Shown here: positions 9,289 to 19,091 of the stretch, piece by piece
How positions within the stretch are numbered: position 1 is the stretch's first letter
How the letters are laid out: the number at the start of each line of letters is the position of its first letter
Source: Chitinophagaceae bacterium
GTDB taxonomy: Bacteria; Bacteroidota; Bacteroidia; Chitinophagales; Chitinophagaceae
Length of the DNA: 64,000 nt
Assembly: GCA_023957575.1 (NCBI GenBank)
Contig: JAMLGU010000003.1
Span: forward strand, 124,001-188,000
Direction of reading: 5' to 3'
The notes under the pieces: model-generated
Told to the model about the DNA's origin: nothing
Database searches by the model: none
Seen by the model: the letters and a program-made list of their open reading frames with translations, nothing else
Made by a program: the position numbers and the translations under genes

Positions 9289-10641
9289 ATGAAAAAAATT
9301 ACACTTCTTTTTTCGTTTGCATTTCTGACATTTTTACTTTCGGCACAACCTTCTAAATGGCAAAATCTCTTTAACGGCAAAGACCTTAAAGGATGGAAGC
9401 AACTGAATGGCAAGGCCAAATATGAGGTAAAAAACGGAGCTATTGTTGGCACAACAGTTTTGGGAGAGCCTAATTCCTTTTTGGCTACCGAAAAAGATTA
9501 TGGCGATTTTATTCTCGAACTCGAATTTTTGGTGGACAGCACCATGAATTCGGGAATACAATTCAGAAGCCTGAGCCTTCCTGAATACCGAAATGGCAGG
9601 GTTCATGGCTATCAATACGAAATTGACCCCTCTCCTCGTGGATGGACTGCTGGCATATACGATGAAGCACGCCGCGACTGGCTGTATCCGCTTGATCTGA
9701 ACCCTGCTGCAAAAACTGCTTTCAGACAGGGAAAATGGAACAAAGTGAGGATAGAATGTATCGGGAATTCAATACGAACCTGGATAAACAGCGTACCGGC
9801 TGCGCATTTGATTGACGATGTTACCCCAAAAGGATTTATTGCATTGCAAGTTCATAGCATCGGCAAAAAAGAAGATGCAGGTCGAAGCATCAGTTGGCGA
9901 AACATCCGCATCCAGACCGAAAATCTGAAAGCAAGTTTATTACAAGGAGTATTTATAGTAAATACCATCCCCAATAATTTGTCGGATGCCGAAAAGAAAA
10001 ACGGAGTAAGTCTATTGTTTGATGGCAAAACCGACAAAGGATGGCGCGGTGCGTACAAAGATAAATTCCCGGAGAAAGGATGGGAAATAAAAGACGGCTT
10101 GTTATCAGTTTTGCCTTCGGGAGGTGGTGAATCAACAAACGGCGGCGATATTGTTACCGACAAAGAATACAGCGCTTTTATTTTTCAATTTGATTTCAAA
10201 CTGACTGAAGGGGCTAACAGCGGCGTAAAATATTTTGTTACAGAAAAGGAACAAAATACCGGCTCTGCCATCGGGCTTGAATATCAGATTCTGGATGATG
10301 CAAAACATCCTGATGCCAAATTAGGCGCAATCGGCAATCGCACATTGGCTTCACTTTACGACTTGATACCTTCGCTTCGCGAACCACGCGCACGCCGGCC
10401 GATTGGAGAATGGAACCGGGGAATGATAGTAGTGCATCCCGACAACAGAATTGAACACTGGCTGAATGGCTGGAAGGTGCTTGAGTATCAGCGGGGAACG
10501 CCTTACTTTTATGCATTAGTAGCGCGTAGCAAATATGCCAATTGGGAAAATTTTGGAATGGCGCCTAAAGGACATATCCTGCTACAGGATCATGGCGACA
10601 AAGTGTCTTTCATGAGCCTAAAAATTCAGGAATTGAAATAA
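9289..10641 (+). CDS. secreted protein with two DUF1080 (3-keto-disaccharide hydrolase-type) domains
   Basis: A signal peptide (1-19, ending LLSAQPS) precedes two tandem DUF1080 concanavalin-like jelly-roll domains at about 24-215 and 234-449. Each opens with [10 protein letters not shown] or [10 protein letters not shown] and contains the SGIQF/SGVKY strand. DUF1080 members include 3-keto-disaccharide hydrolases and carbohydrate-binding domains. The tandem form is common in Bacteroidota and Planctomycetes. It is probably periplasmic or surface-exposed and acts on oxidised sugars or glycans. No SusCD partner lies next to it. Confidence 0.87.
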   Translation: MKKITLLFSFAFLTFLLSAQPSKWQNLFNGKDLKGWKQLNGKAKYEVKNGAIVGTTVLGEPNSFLATEKDYGDFILELEFLVDSTMNSGIQFRSLSLPEYRNGRVHGYQYEIDPSPRGWTAGIYDEARRDWLYPLDLNPAAKTAFRQGKWNKVRIECIGNSIRTWINSVPAAHLIDDVTPKGFIALQVHSIGKKEDAGRSISWRNIRIQTENLKASLLQGVFIVNTIPNNLSDAEKKNGVSLLFDGKTDKGWRGAYKDKFPEKGWEIKDGLLSVLPSGGGESTNGGDIVTDKEYSAFIFQFDFKLTEGANSGVKYFVTEKEQNTGSAIGLEYQILDDAKHPDAKLGAIGNRTLASLYDLIPSLREPRARRPIGEWNRGMIVVHPDNRIEHWLNGWKVLEYQRGTPYFYALVARSKYANWENFGMAPKGHILLQDHGDKVSFMSLKIQELK

Positions 10642-10821
10642 CAGTATTTAATTGATTTATTCAAACCATAGCAAAAGAACTTTATCTTTATTTCGATTGC
10701 CATCTTTGTGCCGGCATTGAAAAAATTGCGTTAAAAAAAAATTTCAACCCGACCATTGCGAAAAAATTACTTTTTCGCGTCATTGGCACCGAAGTGAAGC
10801 CTAAGGTCGTTTCCAGACTAA

Positions 10822-11064
10822 TGAGATTTCTCCGCTTCGCTGCGAATGACGGTCGGATAGTGGTATGAGGTTTTCTTTTTTCCCGTGATTTCGATTGGAG
10901 TGAAGCGGAGTGAGAAATCTCCCCGTTTCAAAAACGATAAGATTTCTCCGCTTCGCTGCAAAATGACTGATATTTTAGCCATTATTTCGAACGAAGTACA
11001 ACGAAGTGCGAAATCTTTTTCTTTTGATAACAATGAGATTTCTCCGCTTCGCTGCGAAATGACG
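10822..11064. repeat. tandem palindromic (REP-like) elements
   Basis: Two head-to-tail imperfect hairpins (about 10887-10973 and 10982-11064) and one half unit (10822-10853) share the arm GAGATTTCTCCGCTTCGCTG. The opposite arm is its degenerate complement (CGAAGTGCGAAATCT type). The third copy of the arm is followed by CGAAATGACGG. Each hairpin has an A/T-rich loop of about 15-25 nt. Elements with this sequence pattern are common between genes in Bacteroidota genomes and are likely non-autonomous repeats that may also stop transcription. Confidence 0.8.
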
Positions 11065-11139
11065 GTTGGAGAAAGAAAAAAGAACCGCAAGACTACCTGT
11101 TTAAGCAGCCTTTACTTTTTATAAGAAACTCATTCGGGT

Positions 11140-11147
11140 TATCTTTG
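11140..11147 (+). promoter_or_regulatory. -7 box of the yggS promoter, 4 nt before the ATG
   Basis: TATCTTTG matches TAnnTTTG exactly. The -33 position, 20 nt upstream, reads TTTT (11116-11119) and is a weak match. Only 4 nt separate the box from the ATG at 11152, so the transcript would be leaderless or nearly so. Confidence 0.6.
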
Positions 11148-11151
11148 CAGT

Positions 11152-11817
11152 ATGTCTGTTAATCAAATCAATTATAAAAATATTTTATCGGAACTTCAAA
11201 CTACAAACACTACCTTGGTTGCCGTTTCGAAAACAAAACCCGCGCAGGAAATTCGTGAGTTATACGATATCGGTCAGAGAGATTTTGGAGAAAACTATGT
11301 GCAGGAGCTTACCGAAAAGGCAGAAATGCTACCCAAAGATATTCGCTGGCATTTTATTGGTCATCTGCAACGCAATAAAGTAAAATACATAGCGTCCTTT
11401 GTACATCTCATACATGGCGTGGACAGCGAAAAACTTCTGAACGAAATAAATAAAGAAGGCCGGAAAAATAACAAAGTGATTAATTGTTTGTTACAAATTC
11501 ATATCGCTCAGGAAGAAACTAAATTTGGTTTCGACAGGCAGGAAGTTACCGATCTGATGGATAAAATCAAATCTGGCAAATTGGTTTTCGAACATGTAAA
11601 AATATGCGGACTGATGGGCATGGCTTCCTTTACAGAAGACATGCAGAAAGTGAAAGCAGAGTTTGAAATGCTACAGTCTCTTTTCAAGGAAGTAAAACAG
11701 TCATTTCCTGAAATGGATACGTTGAGCATGGGGATGAGCGGAGATTATAATATTGCAGTAGCTTCCGGAAGCACTATGGTGAGGATTGGTAGCCTTTTAT
11801 TCGGAGCAAGGGTTTAA
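11152..11817 (+). CDS. yggS: YggS/PLPBP family pyridoxal-phosphate homeostasis protein
   Basis: This is a cytoplasmic PLP-binding TIM-barrel protein of 221 residues that buffers free pyridoxal phosphate. The Schiff-base lysine lies in LVAVSKTKP (about residues 22-30). It is followed by the family signature DFGENYVQEL, WHFIGHLQRNKVK, and the C-terminal phosphate site SMGMSGDYNIAVASGSTMVRIG. All are well conserved and the length is normal. The gene has its own promoter immediately before the start and is followed after 20 nt by the EEP-family lipoprotein gene. Confidence 0.95.
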   Translation: MSVNQINYKNILSELQTTNTTLVAVSKTKPAQEIRELYDIGQRDFGENYVQELTEKAEMLPKDIRWHFIGHLQRNKVKYIASFVHLIHGVDSEKLLNEINKEGRKNNKVINCLLQIHIAQEETKFGFDRQEVTDLMDKIKSGKLVFEHVKICGLMGMASFTEDMQKVKAEFEMLQSLFKEVKQSFPEMDTLSMGMSGDYNIAVASGSTMVRIGSLLFGARV

Positions 11818-11837
11818 ATTTAATACTTTTTGGAAAA

Positions 11838-12785
11838 ATGTACCGGCTGATTATTTTCAGTTTTATATTCACTTTATTGATTTCCTGTAAAAAGGATGTC
11901 ATTATACCACCTGTCATTACAGACCCTGTTGAACAGCCCGACACCACACAACTCATTGATTATAATAAAGATATCGCTATCGCAAACTGGAATATTGAGT
12001 GGTTTGGCGATGGGTCGATGTTTAAAGGAAACCTGAACGATCAGGAAACAAATGCCGGTAAAATATTGAAATACCTCAATGCTGACCTGTACGGTCTTTG
12101 CGAAATTGTGGATACTGCACGCCTCGGACGAATGGTGCGCAATAGTCTGGGCGATGAGTTCAGATACAATGTTTCCAATTATCCTACTTTTTCAAATGCA
12201 CAAAAACTGGCTTTTGTGTATAACCGAAATATTTTCCGAAATGTAAAAACCAGACCTTTCATGGGGTTGAGTGCAGCGGCATACAACTATTTCGCCCAAA
12301 GATTTCCGTACCTCCTTACTGCCGATGTGGTTGTAAATGGCAGCAGGAATACCATCAGTTTTTTTCTGATACATGCCAAAGCCAACGCAGATGCAGACAG
12401 TTATAACCGACGGCTTAATGGGGCAATAGAATTAAAAGACAGTCTGGATTTGTACTATGGAGGAAAAAACTTCATGATGCTTGGCGACTTCAACGATCAT
12501 CTGAATGGCAGTATTTTATCGGGTAAAAATTCTCCATATATCAGTTTCATCAATGATGCTAATTATGATGCTGTTACGCTACCGCTCAATACAACGGGTA
12601 ATCAGTCAACAATCAATTTTAATAATTCAGTAATAGACCAACAGATCATCAGTAAAAACATGGCAGGATGGTATATCGGAGGTTCGGCCCAAATAAGAAC
12701 CGATGTAACCAATGTAGTACCGGACTATCGCACCCGAAACACCAGCGACCACTACCCTGTTTCTTCGATGTACCGAGTGAAATGA
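11838..12785 (+). CDS. endonuclease/exonuclease/phosphatase (EEP, DNase I-like) family lipoprotein
   Basis: This is a 315-residue protein with a lipoprotein signal: hydrophobic residues 5-16, then the lipobox LLISC with Cys17 as lipidation site. The EEP fold motifs are IANWNIEWFGDG (about 49-60), LCEIVD, the GDFND loop and a C-terminal SDHYPV, so the catalytic Asn, Glu, Asp and His residues are present. Such proteins cleave phosphodiesters in DNA or other substrates. Anchoring in the envelope suggests extracellular nucleic acid or phosphate scavenging, which is inference. It lies 20 nt after yggS. Confidence 0.85.
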   Translation: MYRLIIFSFIFTLLISCKKDVIIPPVITDPVEQPDTTQLIDYNKDIAIANWNIEWFGDGSMFKGNLNDQETNAGKILKYLNADLYGLCEIVDTARLGRMVRNSLGDEFRYNVSNYPTFSNAQKLAFVYNRNIFRNVKTRPFMGLSAAAYNYFAQRFPYLLTADVVVNGSRNTISFFLIHAKANADADSYNRRLNGAIELKDSLDLYYGGKNFMMLGDFNDHLNGSILSGKNSPYISFINDANYDAVTLPLNTTGNQSTINFNNSVIDQQIISKNMAGWYIGGSAQIRTDVTNVVPDYRTRNTSDHYPVSSMYRVK

Positions 12786-12944
12786 GCCGTGAAGTTAATG
12801 GTCTGTATAGTTTTTTATTCGAGTATTTCTATCGTAAATATCCACCTGAGAAAAAGCGTTTAATTTTTTAAAAGCAAAGTAAAATTTTGCGTTTCTGCCT
12901 TAACAATTGCAAATTCAAATTTCCTTCTTTTCAGACTTATAAAA

Positions 12945-13175
12945 ATGGAAGCAAGAAAAGTATTGGCTAAATTTAAGGTTCTTGTAGAAATTTTGCCGGT
13001 GACAAATAAAATTTTGAATCTTACTTTGGCTTCGAATCAAAAGGGTTTTGAAGATGCAATTCAATATTTTACTGCAATTGAGCATGACATGGAAATTATT
13101 ACTACAAGAAGTAAGAAAGATTTCAAGAATATAAATTTACCTATATTAACGGCAAAAGAATTTATAATTCGTTAA
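12945..13175 (+). pseudogene. C-terminal fragment of a PIN-domain (VapC-like) toxin
   Basis: The 76 residues match the C-terminal half of Bacteroidota PIN-domain proteins: a helix KVLVEILPVTNKIL, the acidic motif GFEDAIQYFTA and TTRSKKDF, ending in LTAKEF. The N-terminal half, with the first catalytic Asp (usually DTN), is absent. The 159 bases upstream contain no recognisable remnant in any frame, and no antitoxin gene is adjacent. An ATG exists at 12945, so a short protein could still be made, but it would lack part of the active site. Best read as a decayed toxin-antitoxin locus. Confidence 0.7.
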
Positions 13176-13302
13176 TTGTGGCATCGCCTATTAATTAAGG
13201 CTTCGTTGGTGGGTGCTGAATCTCAAAATTGCAACTTTTTTCACATTCCCTTAGCATTTTTGATGGGTTTACCCTATTTAAATATCAGTTTTGCGTTAAA
13301 TT

Positions 13303-14559
13303 ATGACTACATTTGTTTCTCATTTTAAACGAATCTTCTTGAAATTTACTGAATTTAATTTTGATTCCGGACTGTTGGAAGGTATAGAAGCAGCCAATTA
13401 CATTAAAACTACTCCCATTCAGGAGATGGTAATTCCGCATATCCTTAATGGAAAAGACGTAATGGCGTTTGCTCAAACAGGAACCGGTAAAACTGCTGCT
13501 TTTTTGTTGCCACTTATTAATAATGTACTCACCAAAAAAGCAGGAACAGGTATTAAGTGTATGATTATTGTTCCTACACGCGAATTAGCTGTACAAATTT
13601 CACAGCACTTAGAAGGGCTGTCTTATTTTACGCCTATCAGTTCTATTGCAGTGTATGGCGGTGGCGATGGCAACGATTTTATACAGGAAAAAAATGCGCT
13701 GATTAAGAATGCCGAGTTTGTAGTATGTACGCCCGGTAAAATGATGGCTCATATAAAAATGGGTTACGTTAATCTGGAAGGATTGCAATATCTGGTTTTG
13801 GATGAAGCAGACAGAATGTTGGACATGGGCTTTTATAATGACATCATGTTTATTATTGGCAAATTGCCCCAAAAAAGGCAAACCCTTTTGTTTAGCGCTA
13901 CGATGGCTCCCAAAATTAAGACCTTGGCGCACAAGATATTACGCCAACCGATAGAAGTAAGCCTTTCACTCAGCAAGCCGCCCGAAAAAATTGTGCAGCA
14001 GGCATTTATGGTTTATGACGAGCAGAAAACACCCCTTATCATTCATTTGCTGAAGGAGAAGCAATATCGGTCGGTACTTATATTTTGCAGTAGTAAACTC
14101 AGTGTAAAAAATCTTACCCGCGATTTAAAAAGAAAAGGTATCGTAGCCGCCGAAATACACAGTGATTTAGAGCAAGCGGAAAGAGAAGACATTTTAGTAG
14201 GGTTTAAAAGTGGCAGAATTCCGGTATTGGTAGCCACCGATATTCTCAGTCGTGGAATAGATATTGATAATATTGATTTGGTTATCAATTTTGATGTACC
14301 CAGAGACAGCGAAGATTATGTACACCGCATTGGCCGTACAGCCCGTGCGGCTGCCGATGGTACAGCATTTACCCTGGTAACCTTAAAAGAACAACGCAAG
14401 TTTCACTTTATAGAAAAACTGATTGGCAAGGATATTTCAAAAATGTCGGTACCTGAGCATTTGGGCAAGCAACCTGCTTATTCCCCTGCCCAAAAAAACG
14501 ATAGCGCAAAACCTTCGTCTAAAAGAAACTTTAAACCTAAAGGTAAAAGACACCAATAG
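13303..14559 (+). CDS. DEAD-box ATP-dependent RNA helicase, RhlE-like
   Basis: This is a 418-residue RNA helicase with both RecA domains: Q-motif region TPIQEMVIP, Walker A AQTGTGKT (57-64), PTRELA, TPGK, DEAD (167-170), SAT, and HRIGRTARA in domain 2. A basic, Lys/Arg-rich tail (SSKRNFKPKGKRHQ) probably contacts RNA. Related proteins usually begin MKFTEFNF. Here that segment starts at Leu13, encoded by TTG at 13339, so the true start may be 13339 instead of the ATG at 13303. The likely role is RNA remodelling in ribosome assembly or decay; pnp lies just downstream on the opposite strand. Confidence 0.93.
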   Translation: MTTFVSHFKRIFLKFTEFNFDSGLLEGIEAANYIKTTPIQEMVIPHILNGKDVMAFAQTGTGKTAAFLLPLINNVLTKKAGTGIKCMIIVPTRELAVQISQHLEGLSYFTPISSIAVYGGGDGNDFIQEKNALIKNAEFVVCTPGKMMAHIKMGYVNLEGLQYLVLDEADRMLDMGFYNDIMFIIGKLPQKRQTLLFSATMAPKIKTLAHKILRQPIEVSLSLSKPPEKIVQQAFMVYDEQKTPLIIHLLKEKQYRSVLIFCSSKLSVKNLTRDLKRKGIVAAEIHSDLEQAEREDILVGFKSGRIPVLVATDILSRGIDIDNIDLVINFDVPRDSEDYVHRIGRTARAAADGTAFTLVTLKEQRKFHFIEKLIGKDISKMSVPEHLGKQPAYSPAQKNDSAKPSSKRNFKPKGKRHQ

Positions 14560-14596
14560 CATTGATTTTCAACTATTTAAGGATATGCGCTACCGC

Positions 14597-14617
14597 TTAG
14601 TAATTTCCAATTACTAA
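14597..14617. terminator. palindrome between convergent helicase and pnp genes
   Basis: A perfect 9-bp stem (TTAGTAATT / AATTACTAA) with a 3-nt loop lies between two convergent stop codons. No good U-run follows on either strand, so terminator function is tentative. Confidence 0.4.
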
Positions 14618-14627
14618 AATAAAGAAC

Positions 14628-16808
14628 TTATTCATTGGGAGTGCTTCCCTCCTGCCTTTGTCCGCCTTCCTTTCTTTCCGGACGAGGAATTAACACTTTT
14701 CTGGACAATTTGAACTTGCCCGATTTTGGATCGGTGCCAATCAGCTTCACCTTCATGGCATCGCCTTCTTTCACCACGCCATCTAATGTTTCGAGGCGTT
14801 TCCAGCTTATTTCGCTTATGTGAACCAAACCTTGTTTACCCGGCAAAAATTCTACAAATGCTCCAAAAGGAACCACTGATTTCACCACTGCATCATACAC
14901 ATCACCTACAACCGGAACGGCTACTATTCCTTTAATCCAGTTTTCTGCTCTTACCACAGCTTCTTTTTCTACACCAAAAATGCTGATTTCACCCATATTG
15001 TTTACTTCTTCAATATTGATGGTAGTACCGGTTTCGCGTTGCATTTCCTGAATCACTTTTCCGCCGGGTCCTATTACAGCGCCAATAAATTCTTTGTCAA
15101 TAAACATTTTAACCACTCTTGGAGCATGTGGTTTTACTTCAGCTCTTGCCTCAGGAATTGCCTCATACATGTGATTTAAGATATGCAGCCTGCCGTCTTT
15201 TGCCTGCAATAATGCTTTTTTCATCACCTCCATCGGTAGGCCATCAACCTTTATATCCATCTGTACACCGCAAATACCATCGCGAGTACCTGTTACTTTA
15301 AAGTCCATATCGCCAAGGTGATCTTCATCGCCCAGGATATCGCTTAGTACCGAAAATTTATCTTCCTTGGTAATCAATCCCATCGCAATACCGGCCACGT
15401 GTTTGGGAAATGGTACTCCGGCATCCATCAATGCCAGCGAACCGGCGCATACGGTAGCCATTGATGAAGAGCCGTTTGACTCCAGAATATCGCTCACTAC
15501 CCTTACAGTATATCCAAAATCTCCATTGGTAGGCATCATTTGCTTCAAAGACCGCATGGCCAAATTACCATGACCCACCTCACGACGACCGGGGCCACGC
15601 ATCATTTTTATTTCACCGGTTGAAAACGGTGGGAAATTATAGTGCAAAATAAATTTGGAATATACCGAAGTAGCAGCAGTTTCTATTAACAATTCATCTA
15701 AACCCGTACCTAATGTAACCGTTGTAAGTGATTGAGTTTCACCTCTTGTGAATAATGCCGAACCATGAGGAGAAGGTAACACATCTACTTCCATATCAAG
15801 CGGACGAATCTGCTCGAGGCTGCGTCCATCTAACCTTATTTTTTCATCCAAAATCATATCTCTCACCACATCATACTGAAGGTCGTGATAATATGTACCG
15901 GCTAATTTTTTCTGAAGATCTGTCAAAGGATTCTCCTCGGTAGCGCCTTCTTCAAGGTGCTTCATCAATTCTTCTTCAATAGCCTCAAACTTTTCGCTGC
16001 GCTCATGTTTACTGTGCTGGCCTTTTGCCACTTCATACACCTTTTGCTTGGCAAAGGCATATACTTTTTCTCGAATAGCTTCATCCTGTTCGGGTTTGGT
16101 ATATTCTCTTTTGCCTGATACGCCTTTTAAGTCACGAAGTTCTTCTTGTGCTTTAATCTGAATTCTGATGGCATCATGTGCTTTTTCCAAAGCCTCAATC
16201 AGGTCGTCTTCACTACATTCCTGCGATTCGCCTTCCACCATTACTAAGTTTTTGACGCTGCCTGCCACTATAAAATCCATATCTGCAAGCTCCATCTGGC
16301 TGCGTGTAGGATTTATTACAAATTTGTCATTCACTCTGGCTACCCTCACTTCACTGATGATTTCTTTGATGGGCACATCAGAAACTGCTATAGCTGCCGA
16401 GGCTGCCAGACATGCCAAAGCATCGGGCAACACTTCGGGATCACTGCTGATTAATGTAACCAGCACCTGTACCTCGCAAAAATAATCATCGGGAAACAAG
16501 GGTCTCAAAGCGCGGTCAATCAAGCGGCTGATTAGCACTTCGTAATCGCTCAGTTTTGATTCCCTCTTAAAAAACGAGCCGGGAATACGACCCGCTGAAG
16601 CAAATTTTTCCTGATAATCTACTGTCAATGGAAAGAAACTCTGTCCTTCCTTAGGTTCTTTATTAGCTACTACGGTAGCCAAAATCATACATTTCCCCAT
16701 ACTTACGGTAACAGAACCGTCTGCCTGGCGGGCTAACCGCCCTGTTTCGATGGTTATTTCTCTTCCATCTCCTATATCAAAAGTCTTTCTGATTGGTTGT
16801 TGTAACAT
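14628..16808 (-). CDS. pnp: polyribonucleotide nucleotidyltransferase (PNPase)
   Basis: This is the phosphorolytic 3'-5' exoribonuclease of mRNA decay. The 726 residues hold the full domain order: RNase PH domain 1 (about 10-145), an all-helical linker, RNase PH domain 2 (about 330-550, with [20 protein letters not shown]), a KH domain with the GPGGK loop, and a C-terminal S1 domain ([13 protein letters not shown]). Family length is about 700-720. It lies 248 nt downstream of rpsO on the same strand, the same order as in many bacteria. A terminator-like hairpin between them would limit read-through. Confidence 0.98.
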   Translation of the reverse strand: MLQQPIRKTFDIGDGREITIETGRLARQADGSVTVSMGKCMILATVVANKEPKEGQSFFPLTVDYQEKFASAGRIPGSFFKRESKLSDYEVLISRLIDRALRPLFPDDYFCEVQVLVTLISSDPEVLPDALACLAASAAIAVSDVPIKEIISEVRVARVNDKFVINPTRSQMELADMDFIVAGSVKNLVMVEGESQECSEDDLIEALEKAHDAIRIQIKAQEELRDLKGVSGKREYTKPEQDEAIREKVYAFAKQKVYEVAKGQHSKHERSEKFEAIEEELMKHLEEGATEENPLTDLQKKLAGTYYHDLQYDVVRDMILDEKIRLDGRSLEQIRPLDMEVDVLPSPHGSALFTRGETQSLTTVTLGTGLDELLIETAATSVYSKFILHYNFPPFSTGEIKMMRGPGRREVGHGNLAMRSLKQMMPTNGDFGYTVRVVSDILESNGSSSMATVCAGSLALMDAGVPFPKHVAGIAMGLITKEDKFSVLSDILGDEDHLGDMDFKVTGTRDGICGVQMDIKVDGLPMEVMKKALLQAKDGRLHILNHMYEAIPEARAEVKPHAPRVVKMFIDKEFIGAVIGPGGKVIQEMQRETGTTINIEEVNNMGEISIFGVEKEAVVRAENWIKGIVAVPVVGDVYDAVVKSVVPFGAFVEFLPGKQGLVHISEISWKRLETLDGVVKEGDAMKVKLIGTDPKSGKFKLSRKVLIPRPERKEGGQRQEGSTPNE

Positions 16809-16940
16809 AAAAATCTGTTGTAAATATTATTGTTTTATTGGCTATGTACATCTTTAAGACTATTTGCCGCTTCATTTATGCAGCAAATGCACACCTCATC
16901 GTTAAAATTATTTAAGTAAAATAACTGTTATTAAAAACAG

Positions 16941-16973
16941 TATTTCCCAATATCCTGACGACATTGGGAAATA
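16941..16973 (-). terminator. rpsO terminator
   Basis: A perfect 11-bp stem (TATTTCCCAAT and its complement) with an 11-nt loop lies downstream of rpsO on the minus strand. It is followed by CTGTTTTTAATAAC in that direction, giving a short U-run. It probably attenuates transcription from rpsO into pnp. Confidence 0.65.
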
Positions 16974-17056
16974 TATTTTTATTGAGAATGATTGTTTTTG
17001 ATATAACCAGCCTTGTTTAAGAATAATTTTTCCCTAAGCCGCAGCTTTGGGTATCC

Positions 17057-17326
17057 TTATTTTCTTAATCCCAGCTTTTCAATCAATGAACGATAGCTTT
17101 GCAGGTTGTGTTTTTGCAAATAACTCAATAAGCTTTTGCGTTTTCCAACCATTTGAAGCAACCCGCGGTGGGTAGAAAAATCTTTTTTATTTACTTTCAA
17201 ATGAGCGCTTAACTGAGAAATACGCTCAGTCAATTGTGCAACTTGACCCTCAATAGAGCCGGTATTGGCGGCGTTTCCACCAAATTGTGTAAAAATTTCT
17301 GCTTTTCTTTCTTTTGTAAGTGGCAT
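17057..17326 (-). CDS. rpsO: 30S ribosomal protein S15
   Basis: This is S15, the primary 16S rRNA-binding protein that organises the platform of the 30S subunit. The 89 residues are the standard length. Conserved segments are GGNAANTGSIEGQVAQLTER, the HLKVNKKDFSTHRGL block containing the rRNA contacts, and the tail LLSYLQKHNLQSYRSLIEKL. It has its own promoter and terminator and is followed by pnp. In Escherichia coli S15 represses its own translation; no such structure is claimed here. Confidence 0.98.
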   Translation of the reverse strand: MPLTKERKAEIFTQFGGNAANTGSIEGQVAQLTERISQLSAHLKVNKKDFSTHRGLLQMVGKRKSLLSYLQKHNLQSYRSLIEKLGLRK

Positions 17327-17379
17327 CTTTAAATTTTTAAAAAGTCATCCGATTATTAATATCCTTTATATTTTGGGCG

Positions 17380-17409
17380 CAAAGGTAATGAAAAATAGAT
17401 AATTACAAA
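17380..17409 (-). promoter_or_regulatory. rpsO promoter
   Basis: On the minus strand TTTG (17406-17409) lies 18 nt before TACCTTTG (17380-17387), a near-consensus Bacteroidota promoter. The predicted start near 17374 gives a leader of about 48 nt to rpsO. Confidence 0.65.
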
Positions 17410-17444
17410 AGAATTATTAACAATAGGCCGGTTTTCTTAAAATA

Positions 17445-17481
17445 AAATACAGGGGAAAGAGTTACTCCTTCTCCTGTATTT
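17445..17481 (-). terminator. terminator of the NfeD-flotillin operon
   Basis: The outer stem AAATACAGG / CCTGTATTT encloses further pairing (GGAA..GAGT with ACTC..TTCT). It is followed on the minus strand by a T-rich stretch (TTTTATTTTAAG). It lies 18 nt past the flotillin stop codon. Confidence 0.75.
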
Positions 17482-17498
17482 AAAAATATTTAATAAAT

Positions 17499-19085
17499 TT
17501 AGGACTTGCTATCTTCCGAAGGTTTGTGCTTACCCTTTGCTTCCTCCCCTTTTACATCTTTGATATCTTCACCTTTCAGATAGTGAGGTAGGCTCAGTCC
17601 GGCCATATTAAACAATTCATTTAGAGGCGGCACCGATTTCATCAGACCTGATACAAAATTGGCTGTGGAACCATTTCCGTTTTCAGTATTTCCGCTATCC
17701 CAAACCGTAATTTTATCAATTTTGATGTTTTTGATGGCTTCTACCTGAGTTCTCACCAGGTCAGGCAGCTTCTCTAATAATAACAACTGGAATGCATTGG
17801 TAGAATCACCTCCGGCAGCTTTTACTACCTTGTCATAACCATCGGCCTGCTTGGTTAGGATTTCAAACAATCCCTTTGCTTCAGCTTCCATTTTGGCAAA
17901 GATGGCATCTGCTTCACCTTTGGCCCTCAGTCGAATTTTTTCGGCTTCGGCCTCTGCATCTATGATGGCTTTCTGTTTAGCAATTTCGGTTGGGATAATT
18001 ACGTTAGCATTTTGAGTAGAACGTTCTCTTTCAGCGCGTGCCTGCTCTGCTTTTTGTTCGGCAAGATAAGACTCTTCCAGTGCCTTCGCCGATTGTACTT
18101 TTTCGGCGGTTACTGCTATTTTTAGAGCTTCTGCTTCTTTTTCGCGCCTGAATGCATCAGAATTAGCAATTGTGATTTTTGCTTCGTTTTCACCTTTCAC
18201 CGCAAGTGAATTTGCCTCTGATGTAGAAATTCTGGCATCTCTGTTGGCCTCCGCTTTTCCAATTGCTTCGTCTTTTCCTGCCTGAGCAATGCTGATTTCT
18301 TTGTCCTTCTGCGTTATTGCGATTTTTACGTCTCTGTCGCGGTAGGTTTCGGCAATTTGTGTATCCTTTTCCCTGTCGGCGCTGGCCTTACCGGTTTCAC
18401 CAATTTTTTCCTGCTCGGCCACACTGATTTTTGCTTCGTTGATCGCTTTGGCAGCAGCTTCTTTACCCAATGCTTCAATATATCCGCTCTCATCCCTGAT
18501 ATCGGTTACGTTAACATTGATAAGCTTTAAACCGATTTTTTTCAGTTCGGTATCCACATTTTTAGAAATATTGTCTAAAAATTTATCTCTGTCAGAATTA
18601 ATTTCTTCAATAGTCATGGTAGCAATCACCAAACGCAACTGTCCAAAAAGGATATCTTTAGAAAGCTCCTGAATTTGCTCGGGGCTAAGTCCCAAAAGAC
18701 GTTCTGCCGCATTGCCCATAGTGTCCGGTTCGGTAGAAATGGCAATAGTAAAACGACAAGGCACATCTACCCTGATATTTTGTCGCGACAGTGCATTGGT
18801 AAGATTGGCCTCAATAGAAATAGGTTTCAGGTCCAAATATGCAAAGTCCTGAATTATGGGCCAGATAAAAGCGCCCCCGCCATGGATACACCTTGCCGAA
18901 GAACCGCCTGTTTTTCCATACACAACCAATATTTTATCCGACGGACAACGCTTGTACCTTGATAACAGCGCTCTGATGGTTACAAACAGCATGATAACCA
19001 GCACCAATACAATGATAAGGTTTCCGCCAAAACCTCCATCCGGTAGCGCTACAAGTAAAGAAGGATTACTCAATAAATTTTCCAT
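17499..19085 (-). CDS. flotillin family (YqiK-like) membrane protein
   Basis: The N-terminal membrane segment (about 18-40) is followed by an SPFH/Band 7 domain (about 50-210). A long Ala/Glu/Lys-rich coiled coil with repeated EA-rich heptads (about 210-410) comes next, then a C-terminal flotillin domain. I chose ATG at 19085 over a TTG two codons upstream. Flotillins form oligomeric scaffolds in membrane microdomains. The gene follows the NfeD-like gene with 6 nt between stop and ATG, the usual NfeD-flotillin pairing. The charged tail (GKHKPSEDSKS) is probably cytoplasmic. Confidence 0.93.
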   Translation of the reverse strand: MENLLSNPSLLVALPDGGFGGNLIIVLVLVIMLFVTIRALLSRYKRCPSDKILVVYGKTGGSSARCIHGGGAFIWPIIQDFAYLDLKPISIEANLTNALSRQNIRVDVPCRFTIAISTEPDTMGNAAERLLGLSPEQIQELSKDILFGQLRLVIATMTIEEINSDRDKFLDNISKNVDTELKKIGLKLINVNVTDIRDESGYIEALGKEAAAKAINEAKISVAEQEKIGETGKASADREKDTQIAETYRDRDVKIAITQKDKEISIAQAGKDEAIGKAEANRDARISTSEANSLAVKGENEAKITIANSDAFRREKEAEALKIAVTAEKVQSAKALEESYLAEQKAEQARAERERSTQNANVIIPTEIAKQKAIIDAEAEAEKIRLRAKGEADAIFAKMEAEAKGLFEILTKQADGYDKVVKAAGGDSTNAFQLLLLEKLPDLVRTQVEAIKNIKIDKITVWDSGNTENGNGSTANFVSGLMKSVPPLNELFNMAGLSLPHYLKGEDIKDVKGEEAKGKHKPSEDSKS

Positions 19086-19091
19086 AAACAA

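Larger units (their letters stand above)
10642..11151. other. intergenic region holding palindromic repeats; otherwise no gene
   Basis: This 510-bp gap has no credible gene. Short open frames on both strands read through the repeats and encode low-complexity peptides such as ISPLRCEMT. The repeats occupy about 10822-11064. The last 30 bases hold the yggS promoter. Confidence 0.7.

Noticed and set aside
10818..11124. Open frames on both strands through the repeats
   Set aside because: They only translate the palindromic arms and contain no protein-like pattern.
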